This document shows positions 1-6,626 of a stretch of DNA of 14,890 nt, one piece after another. The stretch is from the NCBI GenBank assembly GCA_045106295.1, contig JBGCEI010000004.1:1-14890 (forward strand), given 5' to 3'. The position numbers and the translations under genes are program-made. The notes below the pieces were generated by a model, which was not told where the DNA came from, did not search any database, and saw only the letters and a program-made list of their open reading frames with translations. The first letter of the stretch is position 1, and every line of letters begins with the position of its first letter. Source of the DNA: WTJX01 sp045106295 (GTDB taxonomy: Bacteria > Bacteroidota > Bacteroidia > Cytophagales > JAAEPT01).

Positions 1-1425
1 GATTACCATATCGTAAGCATTGGCTCTGATGTTTTCTGGCGCTTCTTTTAGCAGGTGTTCGTCTTCTTTAATGGGTGATGTAAAGGGATGATGCATGGCA
101 TGGTATTTTTTAGCCTCTTCGTCCCATTCGAGTAATGGAAAGTCTACTACCCACAAGCATGAGAATACGTTTTTATCTCGTAGCCCTAATTGCGTACCCA
201 TTTCTAAACGCAATTCGTTCATCTGTTTTCTAACAGGGTCTGTGTCTCCAGAAAGAACGAGTAATAAATCTCCTTTTTCCATGGCTGCTTTCTCTGCCCA
301 TTCTCTTAAATTTTCTTGGCTGTAGAATTTATCTACACTAGATTTAAAGGTGCCGTCTTCATTGTATTTCAGGTAAACCAATCCTTTTGCGCCCACTTGT
401 GGTCTCTTTACAAATTCGGTTAATTTATCTAGTTGTTTTCTAGTGTAATTTGCACAGCCTTTTGCATTAATGGCTACTACTAATTCTGCGACATCAAACA
501 CTTGAAATCCTTTATTCTGAGCTACATCGTTCAGTTCTACAAATTTCATATCGAAACGTGTATCTGGCTTATCTGAACCATAATACTTGGCTGCATCGGC
601 ATAGGTCATTTTAGGGAAAAGAGGAAGATCTACTCCTTTTTCTGTTTTAAATATTTGCTTTACTAAGCCTTCAAAAAGAAAAAGAATATCATCTCTTTCT
701 ATGAATGACATTTCACAGTCTATCTGTGTGAATTCTGGTTGTCTGTCTGCCCGTAAGTCTTCGTCTCTAAAGCATTTTACGATCTGAAAGTATTTATCAA
801 AACCAGATACCATTAATAACTGCTTAAAGGTCTGTGGTGACTGTGGTAAAGCATAAAATTCACCTGGATTCATTCGAGAAGGCACTACAAAGTCTCTCGC
901 TCCTTCTGGTGTAGATTTAATGAGTACAGGTGTTTCTACTTCTAAAAACGATTGTCCATCTAGGTAATCTCTGACTTGCTTCATGAGCCTGTGGCGTAAC
1001 TCCAAACCTTTCCTTACAGAATTTCTCCTTAGGTCGAGGTAGCGGTATTTCATCCGTAGGTCTTCTCCCCCATCTGTTTCATCTTCTATGATAAATGGTG
1101 GCGTTTTTGCGGGGTTCAATATGGTGATGTCGGACACTACAATTTCTACTTCTCCTGTAGGTATATTTTTATTTTTAGCGACTCTTTCTACTACTGTACC
1201 TGCTATCTGAACTACGCATTCTCTAGTGAGCGTTCGAGCGGTTTCTATGGTTTTAGCGTCGGTCTCTTTTTCGTCTAATAGCAGTTGTGTTAGTCCATAC
1301 CTATCTCTAAGGTCTATGAATATCATTCCTCCTTTGTCTCTGACTTTTTGAACCCACCCGCAAAGATTTACGGTATTCCCTTTGTCTGACAAGCGTAATT
1401 CACCACAGGTATGTGTACGTAACAT
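1..1425 (-). CDS. aspS: aspartyl-tRNA synthetase (AspRS), C-terminus cut off by window edge
   Basis: Class II aminoacyl-tRNA synthetase that charges tRNA-Asp with aspartate in the cytoplasm. The 475 visible codons read from an ATG at 1425 and open with [10 protein letters not shown], an OB-fold anticodon-binding domain (about residues 1-105). The class II core follows, with YRYLDLRR (127-134), the [14 protein letters not shown] segment (195-208) and motif 2, [18 protein letters not shown] (219-236). A bacterial-type GAD insertion comes next (about 280-410). The frame leaves the window at NAYDMVI, before motif 3, so roughly the last 110 residues of a usual 580-600 residue bacterial enzyme are missing. 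That is a window boundary, not a broken gene. The GAD insertion marks it as the bacterial enzyme, not the archaeal-type one. A candidate promoter lies just upstream at 1451-1479. Identification is by motif and whole-protein resemblance and is very secure. Confidence 0.97.
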   Translation of the reverse strand, partial: MLRTHTCGELRLSDKGNTVNLCGWVQKVRDKGGMIFIDLRDRYGLTQLLLDEKETDAKTIETARTLTRECVVQIAGTVVERVAKNKNIPTGEVEIVVSDITILNPAKTPPFIIEDETDGGEDLRMKYRYLDLRRNSVRKGLELRHRLMKQVRDYLDGQSFLEVETPVLIKSTPEGARDFVVPSRMNPGEFYALPQSPQTFKQLLMVSGFDKYFQIVKCFRDEDLRADRQPEFTQIDCEMSFIERDDILFLFEGLVKQIFKTEKGVDLPLFPKMTYADAAKYYGSDKPDTRFDMKFVELNDVAQNKGFQVFDVAELVVAINAKGCANYTRKQLDKLTEFVKRPQVGAKGLVYLKYNEDGTFKSSVDKFYSQENLREWAEKAAMEKGDLLLVLSGDTDPVRKQMNELRLEMGTQLGLRDKNVFSCLWVVDFPLLEWDEEAKKYHAMHHPFTSPIKEDEHLLKEAPENIRANAYDMVI

Positions 1426-1450
1426 ATTTTTAAATCGTAAAATGAGAGGA

Positions 1451-1479
1451 CAAAAATAAAGAAAAGTATCAAGTATCAA
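1451..1479 (-). promoter_or_regulatory. candidate Bacteroidota-type promoter of aspS
   Basis: Read on the minus strand, TTG (1479-1477) is followed by 18 nt and then TATTTTTG (1458-1451). This fits the Bacteroidota sigma consensus TTG-N17-23-TAnnTTTG. The implied transcription start lies about 20 nt upstream of the aspS ATG. The TTG is supplied by the TACTTGATACTTG repeat that also forms one arm of the flanking inverted repeat. Inferred from the consensus only. Confidence 0.5.
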
Positions 1480-1486
1480 GTACTAA
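1462..1486 (+). repeat. left arm of bracketing inverted repeat
   Basis: A 25-nt arm beginning AAAAGTATCAAGTATCAAG. It matches the reverse complement of 1896-1919 with one mismatch and one 1-nt gap; the outer 14 nt are identical. Internally it is a tandem of TATCAAG units, with a further copy (CATCAAGTA) at 1489-1497. It overlaps the upstream part of the aspS promoter candidate. Confidence 0.7.
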
Positions 1487-1493
1487 GCATCAA

Positions 1494-1531
1494 GTATTTA
1501 TAAAGCTCCTAGCATTTAGCAGCTAGCTTTT
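1494..1531 (+). repeat. direct repeat, copy 1
   Basis: A 38-nt unit starting GTATTTATAA and ending GCTAGCTTTT. It aligns with copy 2 at 1771-1807 at 34 of 38 positions (three substitutions and one single-base gap). Confidence 0.7.
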
Positions 1532-1602
1532 GACTTAAACCCGAAATATACATTAGAGAGTCTATTCCGAATCTAACTATGTGCAAATCAGTCGTTTTGC
1601 TA

Positions 1603-1649
1603 GTTTAGCCAATTTAACCCTAGCGGTGCTAGGCTGAAATGAGCTAAAC
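1603..1649. repeat. nested palindromic hairpin
   Basis: The outer stem is GTTTAGC (1603-1609) with GCTAAAC (1643-1649). The inner stem is CCTAGC (1619-1624) with GCTAGG (1628-1633) around a GGT loop. The two stems are separated by a symmetric 9-nt internal loop on each side. The arrangement resembles a REP-type palindrome or a folded RNA element. There is no following T-run, so it does not look like an intrinsic terminator. Confidence 0.5.
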
Positions 1650-1770
1650 CCCTGATTTCTTGCTAGTTAACTTCTCATAACGAATTTTAATGCAAAATCC
1701 GGGTTTAAAAAAGCAATAGCATTAATAAGAATACACTTACTTGGTGTTGGCATTATGATTACTCATATTT

Positions 1771-1807
1771 GTATTTATAAGCTTATAGCATTTAGCGGCT
1801 AGCTTTT
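1771..1807 (+). repeat. direct repeat, copy 2
   Basis: A 37-nt unit starting GTATTTATAA and ending GCTAGCTTTT, the second copy of the unit at 1494-1531. It runs on into AGCCTAG, and its CTTTTAGCC (1803-1811) can pair with GGCTAAAAG at 1887-1895. Confidence 0.7.
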
Positions 1808-1895
1808 AGCCTAGAAATAACTCGGAATTGTGATTTTAAAAACTAATTGCTAAAGACTACTAGTTTATTTCTACGCATGAGGAAATGGCTAAAAG

Positions 1896-1919
1896 TTAGT
1901 CTTGGTACTTGATACTTTT
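1896..1919 (-). repeat. right arm of bracketing inverted repeat
   Basis: A 24-nt arm ending TACTTGATACTTTT, complementary to the left arm at 1462-1486. It ends only 6 nt before the ATG of the next gene (1926), so it forms the immediate 5' leader of that gene. Confidence 0.7.
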
Positions 1920-1925
1920 AACAAC

Positions 1926-2507
1926 ATGAAATTATTCACTTTTATTGTCTTTTTTTCTTTGATTTCTGTCCAAGTAAATGGTCAACATACGCTTACTAGA
2001 CAAAAGGTAGATAACATTAAACTGTACGTAGCTGATGCATTACGTCCGTTAGATGCACGCCAATCTATGTTTCAATATGGGTTAAACAGACCTCCAAAAG
2101 CTTTTTTTATAGGTAATAACGAACGGACGGTTTTTACAATTACAGAGATCTTGGACACGTTGAATAGTTACAACCCAAATGGAAAGGCACGGCAATACAA
2201 AAGAAGCCTAAAGCTAGAAAAACGCTTTTTTAAGTCTAGTATTTATGCCTTAGGAAGAGATTTCACTTTCTTAGAAGACACTATTCGTTACATCGACAAA
2301 CGCCCTTTTACGGTATTGGAATTTACAGGATTAGCGGAAAAAGAAAAAAACAAACAGGTATTTACCTCTCCTATTTACCGATACATTCAATATTGTTTTA
2401 TTGACGACACTAAATACGTTTTCAACTTTTCATGCCCTGCATCTAGACAAAAGTATTGGCAAAGTGCCGTAAGGCAGATGATGAATTCGGTTATTCTAAA
2501 AAAATAA
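1926..2507 (+). CDS. small secreted protein of unknown function (possibly PsbP/DUF1795-like)
   Basis: A 193-residue protein. The frame is open from a TTG at 1902, but the ATG at 1926 is preferred because it opens directly on a signal peptide, MKLFTFIVFFSLISVQVNG, with likely cleavage before QHTLTR. The mature part is charged and soluble. Its end, YRYIQYCFIDDTKYVFNFSC followed by a helix (about residues 180-191), has the strand-then-amphipathic-helix look of PsbP/DUF1795-type small exported proteins. That resemblance is weak and the function is unknown. No Shine-Dalgarno is visible. The leader is the right arm of the bracketing repeat. Its TAA (2505-2507) directly abuts the stop codon of the convergent minus-strand gene. 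Confidence 0.75.
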   Translation: MKLFTFIVFFSLISVQVNGQHTLTRQKVDNIKLYVADALRPLDARQSMFQYGLNRPPKAFFIGNNERTVFTITEILDTLNSYNPNGKARQYKRSLKLEKRFFKSSIYALGRDFTFLEDTIRYIDKRPFTVLEFTGLAEKEKNKQVFTSPIYRYIQYCFIDDTKYVFNFSCPASRQKYWQSAVRQMMNSVILKK

Positions 2508-3284
2508 TTAATACTTAGGCGCTTTGTACTTTCTAGTACCATAAAATAACCCTAAATACCCCGAAGTAAATAAAAATCTATTTTTAGCTTCTGGAATAAT
2601 AACCATTTTCTGAGTAAAGGCTTCGGCTAAAAAACCTATTTCTATTCCTTTTATGGTGTGGTTGTATTTACCAAATTCAAAGCTCATGGCTAATTTAGCA
2701 TTAATACCGGGCACGAGTCGTAAGTTATCCCAACCTCTAAAAAAGCCTCCTTTGCCAACAATGGTTCCAATAGTAGCGCCTCCAGCGTTAAGTATTTTAT
2801 GTTTATTCGGGTCATATTGTTCGAATTCAGTGGTTACAGCATTGGTAACTGAATCGATTCCGGATATAAATTCAACTTGATAGGGTTTTAGAAAACCAAA
2901 TGAAAGCCCTAGTCCGGCATGTACACTCATACGGACACCGTCTTCATGGTATTTATTAAACAAAAAGTGTTCTAAAGATAACTGAGAACGAAGCACATAG
3001 AGGTTATTACTTTTCCCAAGCTTAATATTTTCTTCTGTGACAGTAACGGGGTTAATTATTGTCCACTTCTCTTCTTTAGGGTGCTTTATTTCTGATACAC
3101 TTATTCCGATGGAATAGATGTCGTTTTTATCGTAAATCCATGATTTCTTGAGATCAAGCCCTCCTATTATGCCACCTATTGTACTCACATGAAACCCATA
3201 AACTAATTCTCTATTATATTCCTTTTCTTGACCTTTAACGGTCAGAATAAAAAAGAGTGCAAGTATGAGTCCTATTTGCCTCAC
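2508..3284 (-). CDS. putative outer-membrane beta-barrel protein
   Basis: A 258-residue exported protein. It starts with GTG at 3284-3282, whose GTGA overlaps the TGA stop of ytxJ by 4 nt, so translation is probably coupled. The signal peptide is RQIGLILALFFILTVKGQ. The rest is rich in alternating hydrophobic strands with glycine turns: LVYGFHVSTIGGIIGGLDL near the N-terminus, VRMSVHAGLGLSFGFL in the middle, IKGIEIGFLAEAF and LFTSGYLGLFYGTRKY near the end. It finishes with an aromatic residue. These are traits of small Bacteroidota outer-membrane barrels, so I infer that location. No specific family or substrate is recognised. It may simply be a conserved lineage protein co-transcribed with ytxJ. 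Confidence 0.7.
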   Translation of the reverse strand: MRQIGLILALFFILTVKGQEKEYNRELVYGFHVSTIGGIIGGLDLKKSWIYDKNDIYSIGISVSEIKHPKEEKWTIINPVTVTEENIKLGKSNNLYVLRSQLSLEHFLFNKYHEDGVRMSVHAGLGLSFGFLKPYQVEFISGIDSVTNAVTTEFEQYDPNKHKILNAGGATIGTIVGKGGFFRGWDNLRLVPGINAKLAMSFEFGKYNHTIKGIEIGFLAEAFTQKMVIIPEAKNRFLFTSGYLGLFYGTRKYKAPKY

Positions 3285-3613
3285 GCAGCAGTATGTTCTA
3301 GTAAAGCTTTAAAGTCTATTGTAGTATGCGAAGCATGATGTACGCACTGTCCGTCAATTACTAATAATGCCTGTGGTGATTGATGTTCGACATTTAATGT
3401 ACTGGCAATCTCGTTAGAGATATCTCTATATACTATTAAATCTAAAAAATAAGGTTCTATTTCGTCTGTATCCCAAGCTCTTTCGAATCTACTAAGTGCC
3501 ATAGAGCTGATAGAGCATCTCGTACTGTGTTTAAAAAGTAGTACGGGCTTTTCTTTTGATAATTCTATTGCTTTTTGAAGCTCATTACTGTCTGTCAATT
3601 GATTCCATTTCAT
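3281..3613 (-). CDS. ytxJ: YtxJ-like bacilliredoxin family protein (monothiol)
   Basis: A 110-residue thioredoxin-fold protein of the YtxJ/DUF2847 family, associated with bacillithiol-dependent redox systems. The recognition segment is LLFKHSTRCSISSMALSRFE (about 25-44). It carries a single cysteine, Cys33, in a TRCSIS motif where a thioredoxin would have CxxC. It is followed by YFLDLIVYRDISNEIA and the cis-Pro-type segment VEHQSPQALLVI. In the family this cysteine is thought to exchange thiols with bacillithiol on oxidised proteins; the exact substrate here is unknown. The ATG is at 3613. The stop overlaps the start of the downstream barrel gene, so the two form one operon. A hairpin terminator of the upstream asd lies at 3645-3691. 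Confidence 0.88.
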   Translation of the reverse strand: MKWNQLTDSNELQKAIELSKEKPVLLFKHSTRCSISSMALSRFERAWDTDEIEPYFLDLIVYRDISNEIASTLNVEHQSPQALLVIDGQCVHHASHTTIDFKALLEHTAA

Positions 3614-3644
3614 AATTCGATAATTTTAGTTGCTTAACGAAATA

Positions 3645-3691
3645 ACCTACTTTTATTTAATCAAGTTCTATTCAACTAAATAAAAGCAGGT
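3645..3691 (-). terminator. hairpin terminator downstream of asd
   Basis: Arms 3645-3659 (ACCTACTTTTATTTA) and 3677-3691 (TAAATAAAAGCAGGT) are complementary over 15 positions. The single imperfect pair is a G-U wobble when read on the minus strand. The loop is 17 nt. It begins 22 nt after the asd stop and is followed on that strand by the T-rich TTATTTCG. This would separate asd from the ytxJ unit. Confidence 0.65.
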
Positions 3692-3713
3692 ATATGTCCT
3701 ACGATTACCATTT

Positions 3714-4724
3714 TTATGCTTCTACAGCAGTACCTACTAGCTTATTTTCTATTAGATACTCTGCTATTTGAACAGCATTTGTAGCGGCTCCTTTACGTAA
3801 ATTATCAGCAACTACCCACATATTCAATGTATTTGCTTGCGAATAGTCTCTTCTAATTCTCCCAACAAACACTTCGTTTTTATTATGGGCATTCAATGGC
3901 ATTGGGTAGACATTATTAGCTACATCGTCTTCTACTATTACGCCTGGTGTATTGGCTAATAACTCTCTTACTTCAGCTTCATCAAAATCTTTTTCAAATT
4001 CGATATTCACTGACTCTGAGTGCCCCCCCATTACAGGAATTCTAACAGTAGTGGCTGTTACTTGAATACTGTCGTCACTGAAAATTTTCTTGGTTTCTAA
4101 GATCATCTTCATTTCTTCTTTTGTGTATCCATTTTCTTGGAACACATCGATGTGTGGCAATACATTCAAATCAATTTTATGTGGATATGCTTTTTCTCCA
4201 TCATCGTTACCTACTCTTTCATCCATCAACTGATCTACAGCCACTTTACCTGAACCTGTTACTGATTGGTAGGTAGAAACGACTACTCTTTTAATTCTGT
4301 ATTTTTCATGCAATGGTGCCATGGCTAATACCATTTGAATGGTAGAACAGTTTGGGTTAGCAATAATTTTATGCTCTGCCGTTAATTCTTTTGCATTAAT
4401 CTCTGGAACGATCAATTTTTTTGTAGGATCCATTCTCCAAGCAGAAGAATTATCAATCACAGTAGTGCCTACTTCTGCAAATTTAGGCGCCCACTCTAAT
4501 GAGGTGTCTCCACCAGCTGAAAAAATAGCGATGTCTGGCTTTTTACCCACAGCATCTTCCAAGGTGATTACCGTATATTCTTTCCCTTTGTAAGCCATCT
4601 TTTTACCTGCTGACCTAGCGGAAGCTACAGGAAACAACTCAGTGATAGGAATATTAAACTCGGCTAATACTTTTAGCATTTCGCCACCTACTAAACCAGT
4701 GGCTCCAATTACGGCAATCTTCAT
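3714..4724 (-). CDS. asd: aspartate-semialdehyde dehydrogenase
   Basis: A 336-residue NADPH-dependent enzyme. It reduces L-4-aspartyl phosphate to aspartate semialdehyde, the branch point to lysine/diaminopimelate, threonine and methionine. The N-terminal Rossmann motif is GATGLVGGE (7-15). The catalytic cysteine is Cys126 in NPNCST. TGSGK lies at 156-160. The substrate-binding and catalytic C-terminal part contains RIPVMGGHSESV, with Arg228 and His235. The length is normal for the bacterial family and all key residues are present. The ATG at 4724 leads straight into MKIAVIGATG. It is a single-gene unit: divergent from the dksA-like gene and closed by the hairpin at 3645-3691. Confidence 0.97.
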   Translation of the reverse strand: MKIAVIGATGLVGGEMLKVLAEFNIPITELFPVASARSAGKKMAYKGKEYTVITLEDAVGKKPDIAIFSAGGDTSLEWAPKFAEVGTTVIDNSSAWRMDPTKKLIVPEINAKELTAEHKIIANPNCSTIQMVLAMAPLHEKYRIKRVVVSTYQSVTGSGKVAVDQLMDERVGNDDGEKAYPHKIDLNVLPHIDVFQENGYTKEEMKMILETKKIFSDDSIQVTATTVRIPVMGGHSESVNIEFEKDFDEAEVRELLANTPGVIVEDDVANNVYPMPLNAHNKNEVFVGRIRRDYSQANTLNMWVVADNLRKGAATNAVQIAEYLIENKLVGTAVEA

Positions 4725-4770
4725 TTTGAATCTATTTTAAAAAACTTACGTAAAATTAGTAATTAAAAAA

Positions 4771-4778
4771 CAAAAATA
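4771..4778 (-). promoter_or_regulatory. candidate -7 element for asd
   Basis: The minus-strand read is TATTTTTG, an exact TAnnTTTG match, 46 nt upstream of the asd ATG. The same octamer stands before aspS. No TTG is found at the usual 17-23 nt upstream, so the promoter call is incomplete. Confidence 0.35.
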
Positions 4779-4823
4779 ATGACTATAACACGATAAGTAT
4801 GTTTTAAAAGTCAGTTGAATTTT

Positions 4824-4831
4824 TATATTTG
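4824..4831 (+). promoter_or_regulatory. candidate -7 element for the dksA-like gene
   Basis: TATATTTG matches TAnnTTTG exactly and ends 21 nt before the ATG at 4853. The best -33 candidate is an imperfect ATG at 4799-4801 with a 22-nt spacer. It lies in the 128-nt divergent region shared with asd. Confidence 0.4.
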
Positions 4832-4852
4832 CATAAATAAAAGAAACAAAAA

Positions 4853-5233
4853 ATGTCAGAAAAGACACGATATTCGGAAGTAGAGTTAAAAGAATTCGAA
4901 GAAATGATACTCGAAAAGCTAAACTCAGCAAAGCAGGAATTAAGTAAATTAAAGGCTTCTATCAGTAAAAAGACAGAATCTGGTCATTCCCCAACTGTAG
5001 GGAATAGGTATAATTCTGAAGATGGAACGGAGGCTATGGAAAGAGAAGCATTGAATCAATTGGCTTTACGTCAAAATAAATTTGTCGCTAACCTAGAGAC
5101 AGCACTGATTAGAATTAAAAATGGAACATACGGAATATGTTCTACTTCAGGTAAGTTAATTTCTAAAGAGCGTTTAATGGCAGTACCACATACTACGCAA
5201 TCCATTGAAGCAAAATTAGCTGATAAGAAATAA
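4853..5233 (+). CDS. DksA/TraR-family protein with degenerate zinc finger
   Basis: A 126-residue protein with an N-terminal coiled-coil helix (about 8-42), a second helix (60-90) and a C-terminal zinc-finger-like region, the DksA/TraR layout. Family members enter the RNA polymerase secondary channel and alter promoter choice, in some bacteria together with ppGpp. In the finger region YGICSTSGKLISKERLMAVP and then SIEAKL, only one cysteine remains (Cys96). The positions expected for the other three ligands are Ser99, Ser117 and Ala120. It therefore probably does not bind zinc through a four-Cys site. Such reduced fingers are, to my knowledge, common in Bacteroidota homologues. It is followed at 12 nt by scpB, so co-transcription is likely. 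Confidence 0.88.
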   Translation: MSEKTRYSEVELKEFEEMILEKLNSAKQELSKLKASISKKTESGHSPTVGNRYNSEDGTEAMEREALNQLALRQNKFVANLETALIRIKNGTYGICSTSGKLISKERLMAVPHTTQSIEAKLADKK

Positions 5234-5245
5234 CTAGATTCTTCC

Positions 5246-5815
5246 ATGGATGTATTTCACAAACACATAGAAAGCCTCATTTTCTGTTCTCAAGCGCCTA
5301 TTAAAATAGAAGACATTAGTAAATGCTTGAAAGAACTGTTCGATGCAGACTCCAATGAGACATCCATAATAGAAGCTATCCATGCTCTCCAGAAGAAATA
5401 TGCTTCTGAAGAGTTTTCTTTTGAAATAATAAAAGTTGGTGGTGGTTACCAGTTCATGACTAAACCAGCTTTTCAAGAAAGTGTTAGTATTTTATTAAAG
5501 CAAAAGTCAAAACGTAGGTTATCTAACTCTGCCTTAGAAACGCTCTCTATTATTGCCTACAAACAACCCATCACAAAAGGAGAAGTAGAGCAAATACGAG
5601 GTGTAAATTGTGACTACTCTATTCAAAAGCTCTTAGAAAAAGAATTATTAGAAATAAAGGGAAAGGCTCAAACAGTAGGAAAACCTCTCCTCTACGGTAC
5701 TAACGACTCGTTTATGGAGTATTTCGGCATCAACTCCATAGGTGACTTACCTCAGCCAAAAGACTTATTAACAGATTCTTCTGTCAATGAAATTGGAGAG
5801 ACCAACGAAGCTTAG
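5246..5815 (+). CDS. scpB: SMC-associated segregation and condensation protein ScpB
   Basis: A 189-residue kleisin-associated subunit of the SMC-ScpA-ScpB complex, which organises and segregates the chromosome. It has two winged-helix domains. The first is about residues 5-75 (HIESLIFCSQAPIKIEDI onward). The second is about 85-165 and contains the family signature LSNSALETLSIIAYKQPITK, then EVEQIRGVN and GKPLLYGT. The C-terminal tail is short and acidic. The ATG at 5246 is 12 nt after the dksA-like stop with no evident Shine-Dalgarno. scpA is not in the window. The 3' end contains the putative promoter of the next gene. Confidence 0.93.
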   Translation: MDVFHKHIESLIFCSQAPIKIEDISKCLKELFDADSNETSIIEAIHALQKKYASEEFSFEIIKVGGGYQFMTKPAFQESVSILLKQKSKRRLSNSALETLSIIAYKQPITKGEVEQIRGVNCDYSIQKLLEKELLEIKGKAQTVGKPLLYGTNDSFMEYFGINSIGDLPQPKDLLTDSSVNEIGETNEA

Positions 5816-5823
5816 TAGCTTTG
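5793..5823 (+). promoter_or_regulatory. candidate promoter of the rluB-like gene inside scpB
   Basis: TTG (5793-5795), a 20-nt spacer and TAGCTTTG (5816-5823) form an exact TTG-N17-23-TAnnTTTG match. The -7 element begins at the base after the scpB stop codon and ends 4 nt before the ATG at 5828. A transcript from it would have almost no leader. Confidence 0.5.
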
Positions 5824-5827
5824 TGCT

Positions 5828-6616
5828 ATGCCTAAAAAGAAAACATCCAACCGTTCTTCACATAACAAGAAGACCAACCCTTCTTCTCCTTCAAGAAATG
5901 AACGCCCTGTTTCTAATGAAATCAGATTGAATAAATTTATTGCCAATGCAGGCGTATGCTCCAGAAGAGAGGCTGACAAGCTGATAGAAAGCGGTGAAAT
6001 CTCAGTCAATAATAAAGTGATTACTGAGATGGGCTACAAAGTAAAACAAAATGATACGGTAGTACATAACGGAAAAGCCTTACGAGCAGAAAAGTTAAAA
6101 TACATCGTACTCAATAAACCAAAGGACCATATCACTACTATGGATGATCCTGAAGAGAGAAAAACGGTGATGAATCTCATTAAACAAGCAGGTCCAGAAC
6201 GTTTATTCCCAGTAGGCAGGCTGGACCGAAATACAACAGGTGTATTGATTTTAACAAATGATGGAGATTTATCTAAACACCTCACCCACCCTTCGTCAGA
6301 AAAAGGAAAAGTGTACCAAGTCGAACTAGACAAACCTATCTCTGATGAACAAATAGAACTTATTTCTAAGGGACTTGAATTAGAAGACGGAAAGGTAAAC
6401 GTGGACGAAATTGCTATTATTACTGACGACAGGCTAGATGTTGGAATTGAGTTGCATACGGGTAGAAATAGAATTGTCCGTCGTATTTTTGAATCAATGG
6501 GTTTCACTGTCGTGAAATTAGATCGAGTAAGCTTTGCTGGGCTTACAAAAAAAGGATTAGGAAGAGGGAAATGGAGACCTCTTACAGAAAGAGAAATCCT
6601 AGGTTTAAAAAAATAG
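5828..6616 (+). CDS. rluB: RluB/RsuA-family ribosomal pseudouridine synthase
   Basis: A 262-residue enzyme converting a specific rRNA uridine to pseudouridine, most likely in 23S rRNA (the RluB type). A basic, Ser/Lys-rich tail (1-30) is followed by an S4 RNA-binding domain (about 32-90: RLNKFIANAGVCSRREADKL). The catalytic domain follows, with YIVLNKPKD (92-100), FPVGRLDRNTTGVLILTNDG (127-146; catalytic Asp133), KVYQVEL and GRNRIVRRIFESMG. All family signatures are intact. RluB, RluE, RluF and RsuA share these motifs, so the exact target base is inferred. The ATG at 5828 follows the scpB stop by 12 nt, with its own candidate promoter. Confidence 0.87.
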   Translation: MPKKKTSNRSSHNKKTNPSSPSRNERPVSNEIRLNKFIANAGVCSRREADKLIESGEISVNNKVITEMGYKVKQNDTVVHNGKALRAEKLKYIVLNKPKDHITTMDDPEERKTVMNLIKQAGPERLFPVGRLDRNTTGVLILTNDGDLSKHLTHPSSEKGKVYQVELDKPISDEQIELISKGLELEDGKVNVDEIAIITDDRLDVGIELHTGRNRIVRRIFESMGFTVVKLDRVSFAGLTKKGLGRGKWRPLTEREILGLKK

Positions 6617-6626
6617 ACAATCAATT

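Larger units (their letters stand above)
1426..1925. other. 500-bp gene-free region with bracketing repeats
   Basis: No convincing open reading frame, tRNA or known RNA is visible here. It lies between the divergently read aspS and a small secreted-protein gene. It is bracketed by an inverted repeat (1462-1486 and 1896-1919) and holds a 37-38 nt imperfect direct repeat (1494-1531 and 1771-1807). It also holds shorter inverted pairs: TTAAACCCG at 1535-1543 with CGGGTTTAA at 1700-1708, and CTTTTAGCC at 1803-1811 with GGCTAAAAG at 1887-1895. A nested hairpin lies at 1603-1649. AGCTTTTAGC- and TATCAAGTA-like words recur. It could be a degenerate non-autonomous element or a patch of intergenic repeats; no transposase is present. 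Confidence 0.6.

Noticed and set aside
95..325. Plus-strand open frame in the aspS region
   Set aside because: It is a shadow of aspS; the minus-strand frame carries all the AspRS motifs.
1462..1500. CRISPR-like array from the tandem TATCAAG units
   Set aside because: Units are about 7-9 nt, nearly contiguous and without unique spacers, so they are a short tandem repeat, not a CRISPR.
1902..1925. TTG start at 1902 for the small secreted protein
   Set aside because: It would add eight residues read from the repeat arm in front of a clean signal peptide; the ATG at 1926 is the natural start.
4746..4931. Short minus-strand frame across the asd/dksA divergent region
   Set aside because: It overlaps the start of the dksA-like gene and both candidate promoters. 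Its hydrophobic look comes from AT-rich antisense codons.
6034..6624. 196-codon open frame on the minus strand opposite the pseudouridine synthase
   Set aside because: It is fully antisense to a gene with intact family motifs, and its translation is a low-complexity Ser/Phe/Ile-rich string without recognisable domains.
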